Assembly: GCF_051414035.1 (NCBI RefSeq)
Contig: NZ_JBLKNW010000002.1
Location: 620,001 to 684,000 of the forward strand
Reading direction: 5' to 3'
Source of the DNA: Halosimplex amylolyticum
GTDB taxonomy: Archaea > Halobacteriota > Halobacteria > Halobacteriales > Haloarculaceae
DNA length: 64,000 nucleotides
Below, in pieces: positions 1 to 8,498 of the stretch. Positions within the stretch are counted from its first letter, which is position 1; each line of letters starts with the position of its first letter. Under the pieces are notes generated by a model. It made no database searches, was not told where the DNA came from, and saw only the letters and a list, made by a program, of their open reading frames with translations. Made by a program: the position numbers and the translations under genes.

Positions 1-135
1 GATGCGTTCGGGCTCCTCGTCGTACTCCTGGGGGCCCGCTTCTGGGTGGAACGCGTAGTCCACGATGGCCCGGAACTCGTCGAACCGGTCGGCCGTCAGC
101 GGCCGCACGTCGACGTCGGCTACGTCGTCTGTCAT
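1..135 (-). CDS. Eis-like GNAT N-acetyltransferase, N-terminal fragment at window edge
   Basis: Only the first 45 codons lie in the window; the gene continues beyond position 1. The visible N-terminus (MTDDVADVDVRPLTADRFDE, then FRAIVDYAFHPE) aligns closely with the N-terminus of the next gene (VTVRPLDPQDAAEFRAIVDHSFH), so the two are tandem paralogues on the same strand. The strand arrangement puts this copy downstream of the complete one. Known for the family: Eis-type enzymes transfer acetyl groups from acetyl-CoA to amines. The substrate cannot be told from this fragment. The ATG at 135 is the only plausible start. Confidence 0.7.
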   Translation of the reverse strand, partial: MTDDVADVDVRPLTADRFDEFRAIVDYAFHPEAGPQEYDEEPERI

Positions 136-258
136 ACCCGATCTGGGGGCCGACGGGTCGTTATAGCTTCGGCAATCGGTTGCCGGGCGGTGTCGGGCGT
201 TGCCGATTCGACCGCGACCGCGGTTCCGCGACGGCCACGGAGCGGGCCGGGAGCGCCG

Positions 259-1476
259 TCAGAAGAACGTCCGCAGGTAGACCCGTTCCGTCGGGACCAG
301 CGCCGTGAGTGTGTCCGCCGTCGCGTCGTCGGCGACCGAGAGACCGCCCAGTCGACGCGCTGCCGTCACGTCGTGATAGCCGACGACGAGTTGGGAGAGC
401 GTCCCGACGTCGACGGTCGCGTCCGGTTCGACGTCTGCGACGGGCGAACACGTCGCTTCTCCGTCGGCCACTTCGAGACGGAACCGACCGTCGTTCCAGT
501 CGGCTGTCCCGTCGGTCACGCCGATAGTCAGGTCGGCGGTTGCGTCGGCGGTATACGGACAGGCTTCGAGCGCGTCGACCACGTCGACGACTCGGACCAT
601 CGGCCCGGCCATGACCCTGGAGTCGACCGTCGTCGGATCGGGGACGAGGTCGAGCAGGTCGCCGCTCGAATCGCCGGAGAGCACGACTTCGTCGGCCTGG
701 GAGTCGTACTCGGCGAGGAACCCCAGCAGTCCCCGGAGCGCCTCGTGGTCGGCGTACGCGACGTCCTCGACGCTCACCCGGCCGTCGGCGAACTTCGACC
801 CATCCCCGAACTCGTAGACGACGTACCCGACCACCTCGCCGTCGCGCTCCCAGACGTAGGCCCACGGCCGGTCGTTCTCGTCGGCCGAGAGCAGGCGGTC
901 GCGCCACCACTGCTCGTCCTCGCGCCGGAGCACCAGCGAGCGCTCGGCGGCGAACGCATCGTTGACGGCTCTCAGATCGGCCCACTCCTCGACCGTCGCC
1001 GGTCGCGCACGGCCCTCGACGGACCCGCGAGCGAACGAGAGCTGGTCGATCGGACAGGTGTACTTCACGTATCGGTTCGCAGTCGCCCAGCCGTACTGTC
1101 GATAGTAGGGCGGCGAGAACGGCCACAGCGCGGCCAGCGGGAAGTCGCCGCGCCACCGTTCCAGCGCGTCGTCGACGAGCGCCTCGGCGTAGCCCCGCCG
1201 CCGGCGTTCGGGCGGCGTCGCCACGGAGGCCAGCCCGGCCAGTGGCGTCCACTCACCGCGCAGGCTCGCGGTGAGACCGTAGTGCGTACAGACGCTGACG
1301 AGTTCCTCACCGTCGAAGGCACCGTAGGGGGCCGATATCTCGTCGAACTCGGCCGTCCCGTCCTCATCCCGGGGACCGCGCCCGGCGTGGAACGAGTGGT
1401 CGACGATGGCGCGGAACTCGGCGGCGTCCTGCGGGTCGAGCGGACGGACGGTGACCCCGTCGGCTGTGTTCGGCAT
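259..1476 (-). CDS. Eis-like GNAT family N-acetyltransferase with C-terminal SCP2-like domain
   Basis: 405 residues, the usual length of Eis-type acetyltransferases. An N-terminal GNAT fold covers roughly residues 5-160 and includes the acetyl-CoA loop ATPPERRRRGYA. A second GNAT-like half follows, then a C-terminal sterol-carrier-like domain. The chain ends in Phe-Phe; in characterised Eis enzymes the C-terminal carboxylate of a Phe takes part in catalysis, so this is consistent but not proof. The ATG at 1476 is chosen because a GGAGGAG Shine-Dalgarno-like stretch precedes it and because it aligns with the start of the neighbouring paralogue. A longer reading frame upstream has unlike composition. 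Likely a cytoplasmic amine acetyltransferase of unknown substrate. Confidence 0.85.
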   Translation of the reverse strand: MPNTADGVTVRPLDPQDAAEFRAIVDHSFHAGRGPRDEDGTAEFDEISAPYGAFDGEELVSVCTHYGLTASLRGEWTPLAGLASVATPPERRRRGYAEALVDDALERWRGDFPLAALWPFSPPYYRQYGWATANRYVKYTCPIDQLSFARGSVEGRARPATVEEWADLRAVNDAFAAERSLVLRREDEQWWRDRLLSADENDRPWAYVWERDGEVVGYVVYEFGDGSKFADGRVSVEDVAYADHEALRGLLGFLAEYDSQADEVVLSGDSSGDLLDLVPDPTTVDSRVMAGPMVRVVDVVDALEACPYTADATADLTIGVTDGTADWNDGRFRLEVADGEATCSPVADVEPDATVDVGTLSQLVVGYHDVTAARRLGGLSVADDATADTLTALVPTERVYLRTFF

Positions 1477-1570
1477 GTCTCCTCCCGGGATGGGCTGGCC
1501 GATATGCGTTGGGTGGCTGCGAGAGGTGATACCACTCGACAAGCACGACCCGCGGACGGGGCCCCGCCAC

Positions 1571-1978
1571 TCAATAGGTCTGGGAGGAGGCGGACCCGAC
1601 GGCGATCCGGACGAGCGTGTTCTCGGACCAGTCGTCCGGGTCCGCACCGTAGCGACGGTTTATCCGTCGGTTCGCCTGCTCGTTCTCGGCCTCGTCCTCG
1701 ACGACAGTCGCCGTCCCGCGCACGGTGACAGTCCACTCGGGATGGCCCGCCTCGCTCTTCTGTATCGAGAGCGCGACGCGGGGGTTGTCGCGGATATTCG
1801 CGAGTTTCTTCCCGGTAGTCATCACCTCGATCACGGGCCGCTCGTCGCCCTCGGCCGGTTCGTAGCGAAACCAGACCGGCGCGGCGTGGGGGCGCCCGTC
1901 CGCACAGGTCGCCAGATGCGCCGCCACTGGATCGCCGGTCAGGAGTTCTTCGACCTTGTCGGGGACTGTCTGGCTCAT
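1571..1978 (-). CDS. Pyridoxamine 5'-phosphate oxidase-like (split beta-barrel) flavin/F420-binding protein
   Basis: 135 residues with the split-barrel pattern of the PNPOx-like superfamily: HLATCADGRPHAAPVWFRY near the N-terminus, EVMTTGKKLANIRDNPRVAL in the middle and a WTVTVRGTATVVED strand. In this family the middle segment contacts the phosphate of FMN or F420. Archaeal members are often F420-dependent reductases, but cofactor and substrate cannot be read from sequence alone. The ATG at 1978 sits directly after the repeat-rich intergenic region. Cytoplasmic, monocistronic by spacing. Confidence 0.85.
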   Translation of the reverse strand: MSQTVPDKVEELLTGDPVAAHLATCADGRPHAAPVWFRYEPAEGDERPVIEVMTTGKKLANIRDNPRVALSIQKSEAGHPEWTVTVRGTATVVEDEAENEQANRRINRRYGADPDDWSENTLVRIAVGSASSQTY

Positions 1979-2039
1979 ATCGAACGATGGGCCGGGACGC
2001 GGAAGTTATCTCTCCTCTTTCTCGGGAGCGGTGGCGCGC

Positions 2040-2440
2040 GCTGTCGCGCGCTTTCATGCGCGCGACGGAGCCGTGCGAGGGATGAGTAGTGAGGGACCGA
2101 AGGTCCCTCAGACCATGCGAACGGCGCCGAAGGCGCCGTGAGCAGAGAGCGCAACGGAGTGAGCACCGCAATCGGTTGGGGAGGTGGGAGGCGCGGTGCG
2201 GTTCCTGGTGGACTGAAAGGGCGAGGCCCGGTCGCGCCAGCGGGGAGTCGTCTGAGTGGGCACTATCCGAACGAGCGAAGCGAGTGAGGATATCCCACTC
2301 AGCGACCGCGAGCGGGCCGAGGGCTTTCAACGCCTGCTGTCTTCTGTATCGAGACTGACCGCTAGCGAGCGGGCCGAGGGCTTTCAACGCCTGCTGTCGT
2401 CTGCGGTCGATCTATCTGCTAGCGGGCCGAGGCTTTCGTC
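2040..2440. repeat. Hairpin-rich dispersed intergenic repeat with direct repeats
   Basis: No credible gene between 1979 and 2490. Three hairpins follow each other: GTCGCGCG/CGCGCGAC (2043-2066), GAGGGACC-GAA-GGTCCCTC (2091-2109) and ACGGCGCC-GAA-GGCGCCGT (2121-2139); the last two share a GAA loop. Further on, a 35-bp unit beginning GCGAGCGGGCCGAGGGC occurs at 2308-2342 and 2365-2399, with a shortened copy at 2421-2436. Phrases such as GAGCGAAGCGAGTGAGGA and GGACTGAAAGGGCGAGG are typical of dispersed haloarchaeal intergenic repeats. Function unknown. Confidence 0.75.
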
Positions 2441-2490
2441 GGTGACTGTCAGACACAGCAGACGTAATCCCGAAAACCAACACGACTCCG

Positions 2491-3186
2491 TCAGAGCCCG
2501 AGGCCGAACAGCGCGAAGACGGCGAGCAGGACGCTCGGGACGGCGACGGCGACGTAGACGGGCTTGCTCCAGCGGAACACCTTCCGGCCGTCGAGCGGGC
2601 CGTAGGGGATCATGTTGAACCCCGCGAGCAGGAGGTTGATGCTGACGCCGCGGGAGCCCACGAGCCCGAGCAGGCCGGGGCCGAACAGCATGACCGGCAG
2701 GAAGACGGCGGCGAGGCCGATGTTCGTCACCGGTCCCGCGAGCGCGATGAGGCCGTTCTCCCGCGCGGTGATGCGGCCGCGGTGGACGACCGCACCGGGC
2801 GCGGCGAACAGGAAGCCCGCGAGCGCGGACATCACCGCGAGGAACAGCATCCCGTAGTCGGCCTGGAAGGCGGCGACCTGTCCGAACCGGACGGCGACGA
2901 CCTTGTGGGCGAGTTCGTGCAGGAGGAAGGCGACGCCGACGGTGGCGAGCGAGACGCCCAGCGCGAGGGCGAGCGTCGACGGCATGATCGCCCCGCGCAG
3001 GGCCGCGTCGGCGATCGAACGGTCGATGAAGATGGTGAACGCGACGCCGAGCGCGAGCCAGGCGACCGCGAGGTCGCGGAGTTCGCGCGTGCTGAACGAG
3101 ATGCCGCCGCGACCGCCGGGTCCGGGGCCGCCGCCGGGACCACCGCCGCTCCGGCCGGATCGACCGCCGGCGGGCGACCGACTCAC
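2491..3186 (-). CDS. Site-2 protease family (M50) membrane metalloprotease
   Basis: 231 residues. A Gly/Pro-rich cytoplasmic N-terminus (residues 5-28) is followed by several hydrophobic segments. The zinc motif HELAH lies at residues 90-94. The second conserved motif, N191-M-I-P-Y-G-P-L-D-G200, supplies the Asp ligand D199. These are the two hallmarks of intramembrane M50 proteases, which cut transmembrane substrates within the bilayer. The GTG at 3186 is chosen because it overlaps the TGA of the upstream TraB gene by four bases (GTGA), indicating translational coupling. Its substrate is unknown; partnership with the TraB-family protein is inferred only from the coupling. Confidence 0.88.
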   Translation of the reverse strand: MSRSPAGGRSGRSGGGPGGGPGPGGRGGISFSTRELRDLAVAWLALGVAFTIFIDRSIADAALRGAIMPSTLALALGVSLATVGVAFLLHELAHKVVAVRFGQVAAFQADYGMLFLAVMSALAGFLFAAPGAVVHRGRITARENGLIALAGPVTNIGLAAVFLPVMLFGPGLLGLVGSRGVSINLLLAGFNMIPYGPLDGRKVFRWSKPVYVAVAVPSVLLAVFALFGLGL

Positions 3187-4985
3187 GGGAGGGCACCCCA
3201 GACGATGTCCCAGCCGTTGCGCGCGCCGTCGAGGAGCAGGCCGGGAATTGCCTCGACGCCGCCGATGGGCGCCGAGAGCATCGGCAGGATGAGCGGGAAG
3301 ACGACCAGACTCGCGACCATGCTCCCGACGTTGGTCAGGCCGGCGATGAGGATCAGCCGGAAGAGGGGGACATCGCGCATCCGGGCGAAGATGTCGGCGA
3401 TGGGCGCCTCGTCGTCGTCGAGGATCTCGTTGAGGCGGCCGATGTCGCTGACGTTCACGTCGACGTAGCGTAACTCGACGTAGCCGGCGAACCAGCCGGG
3501 GGCCAACAGCGGGTTGACGCTGGTCAGCCAGGCGACGCCGCCGCCCGCGAGCGCGCTCGGCCAGTGGGCGCCGGCCACTTTCGCCAGTCCGCCGGCGAGG
3601 ACACCGTTGACGATGAACCACGCGACGAACAGTTCGACCAGCCAGGCGTTGCTCGCGCCGCCCAGCGCCAGCAGGACGAAGAAGACGAGGAAGCCGACCG
3701 TCAGCGCGTAGCCGACCGCCTTGTAGAGGTACGCGGTGAGGCCCGACCCCGACGCCTCGCCGACGAGCGACTCCATCGGCGGGAGGCTCTCGGGGTCGTC
3801 GAGGTAGCGCTGGATCCCCTCGCGGTGGCCGGCGCCGACGACGGCGACGACGCTGTAGCCGGCCTCGCGGAGCGCCACGAGGCGGTGGGCGATGAAGGCG
3901 TCGCGCTCGTCGATGAGCGCCTCGGCGGCCCCGGGCGCGAACCGCCTGAACTCCTCCATCATCGCCGTCACCACGTCGGCGTCGGTCAGTTCCTCGATGT
4001 CGATCTCGTCGAGGTCCTCTTCCTCTGGGACGACCGTCGCGAGAATCGCCCCGCCGAGGACGCCCAGGCCGCCGCCGAGGAGCGCGCCGGCGACGAGGCC
4101 CGTCCCCGCCTGGAGGACGAACCCGCCGAGGGAGGTGAGCCGTTCGGCCGTCAGCGAGAGCGGGCCGACGGCCAGGCCGCCGCTCGCGGCGACGGCGACG
4201 CCGACGACGGACCCGACGCCGACGCCCGCGACGATCCGCGTGTAGGTCGTGTTGGGGAGCGCGAGCGCGTCGAGCAGGCGCGCGAACGCCGAATCGAACA
4301 GGGACCACAGGACCGCACCGCCGAGGGCGCCGGCGACGAGCCCGCCGGCGAGCGCGACGACGTCGGCGCCGAGGGTCGCCACGATGTCCGCGCTGGCGAA
4401 CCCGAGCGCGCCCGCGGCGACCATCGCGACGGCGAAGCCCGCGAAGGCGCCCATCGCGATGCCGAGACCGGTGCCGACGGCGACGGGCGAGCCCACGGCC
4501 AGCGTGAGGTTGCCCAGCATCGTGAGCTTCCGGAACGGGCTCAGGCGGGCCCAGAAGCGCTGGACGGTCATCTGGATGTCGCGGTCGACGAGGGCGACGC
4601 CCAGGCCGTGATCCTCGGCGGAATCGATCGCAGCCATCATATCGGCGCCGGGGTCGACGCCGAGTTTCTTCCCGAGCCGGGTCTGGACGTACGAGAGCAT
4701 CCAGTAGGCCAGGAACTGGAAGACGGTGTTGCCCCGGAGCATGTCGCCGGGGTCGATGTCGTCGGGCGTTTCGCCTTTGAGCTGGCGATAGCGGCCCTCG
4801 TCGAGTTCCACGGCGACCACGTCGGGTCGGCGTTCGGCGATGGTCTCCTCGACTCGCTCGACGCTCTGCTGGGAGACGTGGGCCGTGCCGAGAACGTGGA
4901 CTTCGCCCTCCCCTGCCTCGCGGGAGGGCGGGAGCGTCATCTCTCCGTCGACTGCTCCGAGGTCGTCACCGGCGCGCTCGGTCAT
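3183..4985 (-). CDS. TraB/PrgY family membrane protein
   Basis: 600 residues. The N-terminal soluble TraB domain has the diagnostic GTAHVS (33-38), ELD (60-62) and a GAGHREG motif near residue 385. These lie in the fold shared by TraB, PrgY and GumN/TIKI proteins, some of which are metal-dependent peptidases. Two Ala/Gly-rich blocks of transmembrane helices follow, one inserted around residues 155-290 and one at the C-terminus. Bacterial PrgY limits peptide pheromone activity; the archaeal role is unknown. The stop overlaps the GTG of the M50 protease gene. The long antisense frames over this gene are codon-bias shadows. Confidence 0.88.
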   Translation of the reverse strand: MTERAGDDLGAVDGEMTLPPSREAGEGEVHVLGTAHVSQQSVERVEETIAERRPDVVAVELDEGRYRQLKGETPDDIDPGDMLRGNTVFQFLAYWMLSYVQTRLGKKLGVDPGADMMAAIDSAEDHGLGVALVDRDIQMTVQRFWARLSPFRKLTMLGNLTLAVGSPVAVGTGLGIAMGAFAGFAVAMVAAGALGFASADIVATLGADVVALAGGLVAGALGGAVLWSLFDSAFARLLDALALPNTTYTRIVAGVGVGSVVGVAVAASGGLAVGPLSLTAERLTSLGGFVLQAGTGLVAGALLGGGLGVLGGAILATVVPEEEDLDEIDIEELTDADVVTAMMEEFRRFAPGAAEALIDERDAFIAHRLVALREAGYSVVAVVGAGHREGIQRYLDDPESLPPMESLVGEASGSGLTAYLYKAVGYALTVGFLVFFVLLALGGASNAWLVELFVAWFIVNGVLAGGLAKVAGAHWPSALAGGGVAWLTSVNPLLAPGWFAGYVELRYVDVNVSDIGRLNEILDDDEAPIADIFARMRDVPLFRLILIAGLTNVGSMVASLVVFPLILPMLSAPIGGVEAIPGLLLDGARNGWDIVWGALP

Positions 4986-5168
4986 TCACCCCCGCTACAC
5001 GGGCGTCGGGTTTACCGTTGTCGGGACGCCGACGCGTCCCACTCCCGCCGTCGCTCGCTCCCCCGTCGAGGTGATACTCCGGGCCTATTATCAATTGTAA
5101 ATATAGGTAGCCGAAACTGTTCGTCTTCCCGGCAGTGCAGCTATCAAGTGCCGTAATTTGCCACGAAG

Positions 5169-5176
5169 CTTTAACT
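5169..5176 (+). promoter_or_regulatory. Probable TATA element of the transducer gene
   Basis: CTTTAACT is centred 27 nt before the ATG at 5199 in an AT-richer intergenic stretch, the spacing expected for a leaderless haloarchaeal transcript. Confidence 0.5.
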
Positions 5177-5198
5177 GGGGTAATTATCGACACCTGAT

Positions 5199-8100
5199 AT
5201 GGACCTGAAAATCAAGCTCGTGGCGCTCTTTCTCGCGATCTCGCTGATACCGCTGTCTGCAGTAGGGGCGCTCGCGACGACGAACATGGGGGATATGAAC
5301 CAGCACGCCCAGGATCAGAGTTCGGAGTACCTGCGCACGGAGATCACGCGGCAACTGGACACGACGGTCGAGGCGAGACAGGACGGCATCCAGAACCAGG
5401 TCGACGAACGGGCGATCGGCGTCAAGTCGATGGCCTCCTCGGCGACGATGGAGAACTACCTCGCCGCGAGCGAGGGGGAGATGGACCTGGTCAAGCAACT
5501 GAGCGAGGACCAGGTCGGGTACGTGGCCTTGCAGATGCGCACCTCGGTCGAGAACGCGCGCCGGACGATCCTCGAGTCCGAGTACGACGGGCGCGCGTGG
5601 GAGGACCTCTCGGAGGCCGAACAGGCGGAGGTCGAGCGCCGCGTCGAGGCACAGATCGCCGGCACTGCGGGCGCGGGCACCTCCGAGAAGGGGACGATGT
5701 ACGAGACGTTCCAGCCGGGGTACATCGGTGACACGGGGTACGCGTACGTCACCGACCTGGACTCGAACGTCGTCGTCCACCACAGCCTCGAAGAAGGCTT
5801 CAACCTCAAGGAGGACGCGGGGGGGACGCTCACGGTGTTCGAGGACATCAAAAAGCGGATCCAGAGCGACCCGGGGATCAAACGGGGCGAGCGCTGGGGC
5901 GTCGCCGAGTACGACTGGGAGGACACTACCCAGGAGGGCAACCCGGTCGAGACGAAGTTCATCTCTTACACCTACTACGAACCGTTCGACTGGATCCTCG
6001 CGCCGAGCGTCTACTACTACGAACTCCAGCAGACGGCGATGGAGGACGCGAAGCGACGGACGGCGTCGTCGTTCGAGCGGACCCTCGAGTCACAGACGAT
6101 GACCGTCGGCGACACCGAGTCGCCCGTCTTCGAGGAGATCACGTTCGCCGACGCGGAGGGGCAGGAAGTCGTCCGGACCTACCGCTCGGACGGGCAGACC
6201 GCCACCGACACGCGGGGGCTGGCCTCTCACTCGGACGCGGCGTGGTTCCAGGGGGCGAACTCCCTGTCGGACGGGGAGACGTACTTCGGTGACGTCCTGA
6301 CAGTGGACGGTTCCGAGCGGATGGCGATCTCGACGCCCGTCTACTTCAACGGCAGCTTCAAGGGCGTCGTCATGGCGCAGTTCAACTACTCGCTCGTCAC
6401 CGCGACCACCAGCTCGGTGTCGGTCGGTGACAGCGGCTACCTCTACGTCCTCAACGAAGATGGCCAGATCGTGAGCCACCCGGACCGCTCCGTCGTCGCG
6501 TCCGGGACCGACGCGGCCGCCGGCGAGTACGGCGCCGAACTCGGCGAGGTCGTCACCGAACGGATGCTCGCCGGCGAGTCGGGGATGACGACGCACACGA
6601 AGACCGTCGAGGGCGAGAACGTGACCCGGTACGTCGACTTCGCGCCGATCTACTTCGGGGACAAGCAGTTCACCCTCGTCGCGACGGTGCCCGAGTCCGA
6701 CGTGAACGAGCCGATCGCCGCGCTCGGCACGTCGCTCCAGAACAAGGCCGACGGCGCGCGCAACCTCATGATCGGCCTGATCGCCGTCGCCGCCGTCGTC
6801 GTCGCCGGCGCCGGCTACGGCGCGGCGCAGTACATCTCCCGCCCGATCGTCCAGATCAAAGCCCGGGCGGCCGCGATGTCGCAGGGCCGCTTCGACGACG
6901 ACACGGACATCTCGGCCGGGGACGACGAGATCGGCGAGATGGTCGACGCGTTCGACGAGATGCAGACGAACTTGAACCGCCAGGTCGACCAGATCGAGAC
7001 CGTCGGCGAGGCCCTGCAGACCGGTGACCTCGACGACGACCTGGAGACGGACCTGCCCGGGAAGTTCGGGGACATCATGACCTCGCTCGAAGCGGGGATG
7101 GGCGCGCTCGAGACGAGTTTCGCCGAGATCAGCCGCGCGAGCGCGAACGTCAGCGCCGGCCAGCTCGACCAGGACCTCGAGACCGACCTCCCCGGCGAGT
7201 ACGGCGACGTGATGACCGAACTCGAGGAGGGCCTCGAACAGCTCTCCGAGAGCTTCGACCAGCTCGAGACCGTCAGCGCGGACCTCCGCGACGGGCGCCT
7301 GGCCCAGGACCTGGAGACGGACCTGCCCGGCGACTACGGCGACGTGCTCGACAACATCGACGAGGGACTCGACTCGGTCGACGAGAGCGTCGCCCGCGTC
7401 CAGACCATCGCCGAGGAAGTAAGGACGGCCAGCGGCGACGTGGCAGCCAGCACCGAGGAGATCGAGAGCGCGAGCGAGGGCGTCGCGGACTCCGTCCAGG
7501 AGATCTCCCACGGCGCCGACCGCCAGGCGGAGAACCTGGAGGAGGCCGCCGACGAGATGAACGAGATGTCCGCCACCGTCGAGGAGATCGCCTCTTCCTC
7601 GGCGGACGTCGCCGAGACCGCCCGTGCGGCGGCCGAGCAGGCCGACGCGGGTCGCGAACAGGCGGCCGAGGCCTCGACGGAGATCCGCGAGATCGAAGAC
7701 GAGACCGAGCAGGCCGCCGCGCAGGTCGAGGCGCTACAGGCCGAGATGGACGAGATCAGCGAGATCGTCGGCATGATCAACGACGTCGCCGAGCAGACCA
7801 ACATGCTGGCGCTCAACGCCTCGATCGAGGCGGCCAACGCCGGCGAGGCCGGCGAGGGCTTCGCCGTCGTCGCCGACGAGATCAAGGGCCTCGCCGCCGA
7901 GGCCACCAGCGCGACCGAGGAGGTCGAGAACCGTATCACGGACATCCAGTCGACGACCGGCGAGACGGTCGACGACATCGACAGGATGCGCGACCGCGTC
8001 GAGTCCGGGGTCACCACCATCGAGGAGGCCATCGAGATGTTCGGCGACATCGCCGAGGCCGTCGAGGCCGCCGAGAGCGGCGTCCGGGAGATCAGCGACG

Positions 8101-8462
8101 CGACCGACGACCAGGCCGCCTCGACCGAGGAGGTCGTCGCGATGGTCGACGAGGTGAGCACCGTCAGCGAGGAGACCGCCGCCGAGGCGACGAACGTCTC
8201 TTCCGCCTCGGAGGAGCAGGCCGCCTCGATCAACAGCGTCTCCCAGAACGTCCAGGAGATGGCCGACCTCGCCGTCGACCTGGAAGAACTGGTCGACGAG
8301 TTCGAGGTGACCGACGTCGCCGGCGTCGACGCCGACGACGACACCGACGCGGGACCGGACGCGCTCGACGCCCTCGGCGACGAGACGGGCCTCGACGCCG
8401 ACGGGACGGGCGACTTGCCCGCCAGCACCGACGGCGGTCGAGACGCCGGCGGCGACGACTGA
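5199..8462 (+). CDS. Halobacterial transducer (methyl-accepting chemotaxis protein) with Cache sensor and poly-HAMP
   Basis: 1,087 residues. A first transmembrane helix lies at about residues 5-27 and the second at about 521-543. Between them is a large outside region with two Cache-like cores (GYAYVTDLDSNVVVHH near 180 and GYLYVLNEDGQIVSHP near 411). After the second helix comes a HAMP domain and then three further HAMP-like units, each marked by DLETDLPG-YGDVM (about 600-735). The C-terminal signalling domain contains the hairpin tip EQTNMLALNASIEAANAGE near residue 865, which contacts CheA/CheW. The ligand is probably a small molecule sensed outside; its identity is not visible. The tail is Asp-rich and lacks a recognisable CheR-docking pentapeptide. 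Confidence 0.92.
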   Translation: MDLKIKLVALFLAISLIPLSAVGALATTNMGDMNQHAQDQSSEYLRTEITRQLDTTVEARQDGIQNQVDERAIGVKSMASSATMENYLAASEGEMDLVKQLSEDQVGYVALQMRTSVENARRTILESEYDGRAWEDLSEAEQAEVERRVEAQIAGTAGAGTSEKGTMYETFQPGYIGDTGYAYVTDLDSNVVVHHSLEEGFNLKEDAGGTLTVFEDIKKRIQSDPGIKRGERWGVAEYDWEDTTQEGNPVETKFISYTYYEPFDWILAPSVYYYELQQTAMEDAKRRTASSFERTLESQTMTVGDTESPVFEEITFADAEGQEVVRTYRSDGQTATDTRGLASHSDAAWFQGANSLSDGETYFGDVLTVDGSERMAISTPVYFNGSFKGVVMAQFNYSLVTATTSSVSVGDSGYLYVLNEDGQIVSHPDRSVVASGTDAAAGEYGAELGEVVTERMLAGESGMTTHTKTVEGENVTRYVDFAPIYFGDKQFTLVATVPESDVNEPIAALGTSLQNKADGARNLMIGLIAVAAVVVAGAGYGAAQYISRPIVQIKARAAAMSQGRFDDDTDISAGDDEIGEMVDAFDEMQTNLNRQVDQIETVGEALQTGDLDDDLETDLPGKFGDIMTSLEAGMGALETSFAEISRASANVSAGQLDQDLETDLPGEYGDVMTELEEGLEQLSESFDQLETVSADLRDGRLAQDLETDLPGDYGDVLDNIDEGLDSVDESVARVQTIAEEVRTASGDVAASTEEIESASEGVADSVQEISHGADRQAENLEEAADEMNEMSATVEEIASSSADVAETARAAAEQADAGREQAAEASTEIREIEDETEQAAAQVEALQAEMDEISEIVGMINDVAEQTNMLALNASIEAANAGEAGEGFAVVADEIKGLAAEATSATEEVENRITDIQSTTGETVDDIDRMRDRVESGVTTIEEAIEMFGDIAEAVEAAESGVREISDATDDQAASTEEVVAMVDEVSTVSEETAAEATNVSSASEEQAASINSVSQNVQEMADLAVDLEELVDEFEVTDVAGVDADDDTDAGPDALDALGDETGLDADGTGDLPASTDGGRDAGGDD

Positions 8463-8498
8463 CGCGAGGCCCGGCGGACCGCGCCGCTCGGCGTTCGC

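Noticed and set aside
2308..2436. Possible CRISPR array
   Set aside because: Only two full repeats and one shortened copy, with a spacer of 22 bases between the full units and no cas genes nearby.
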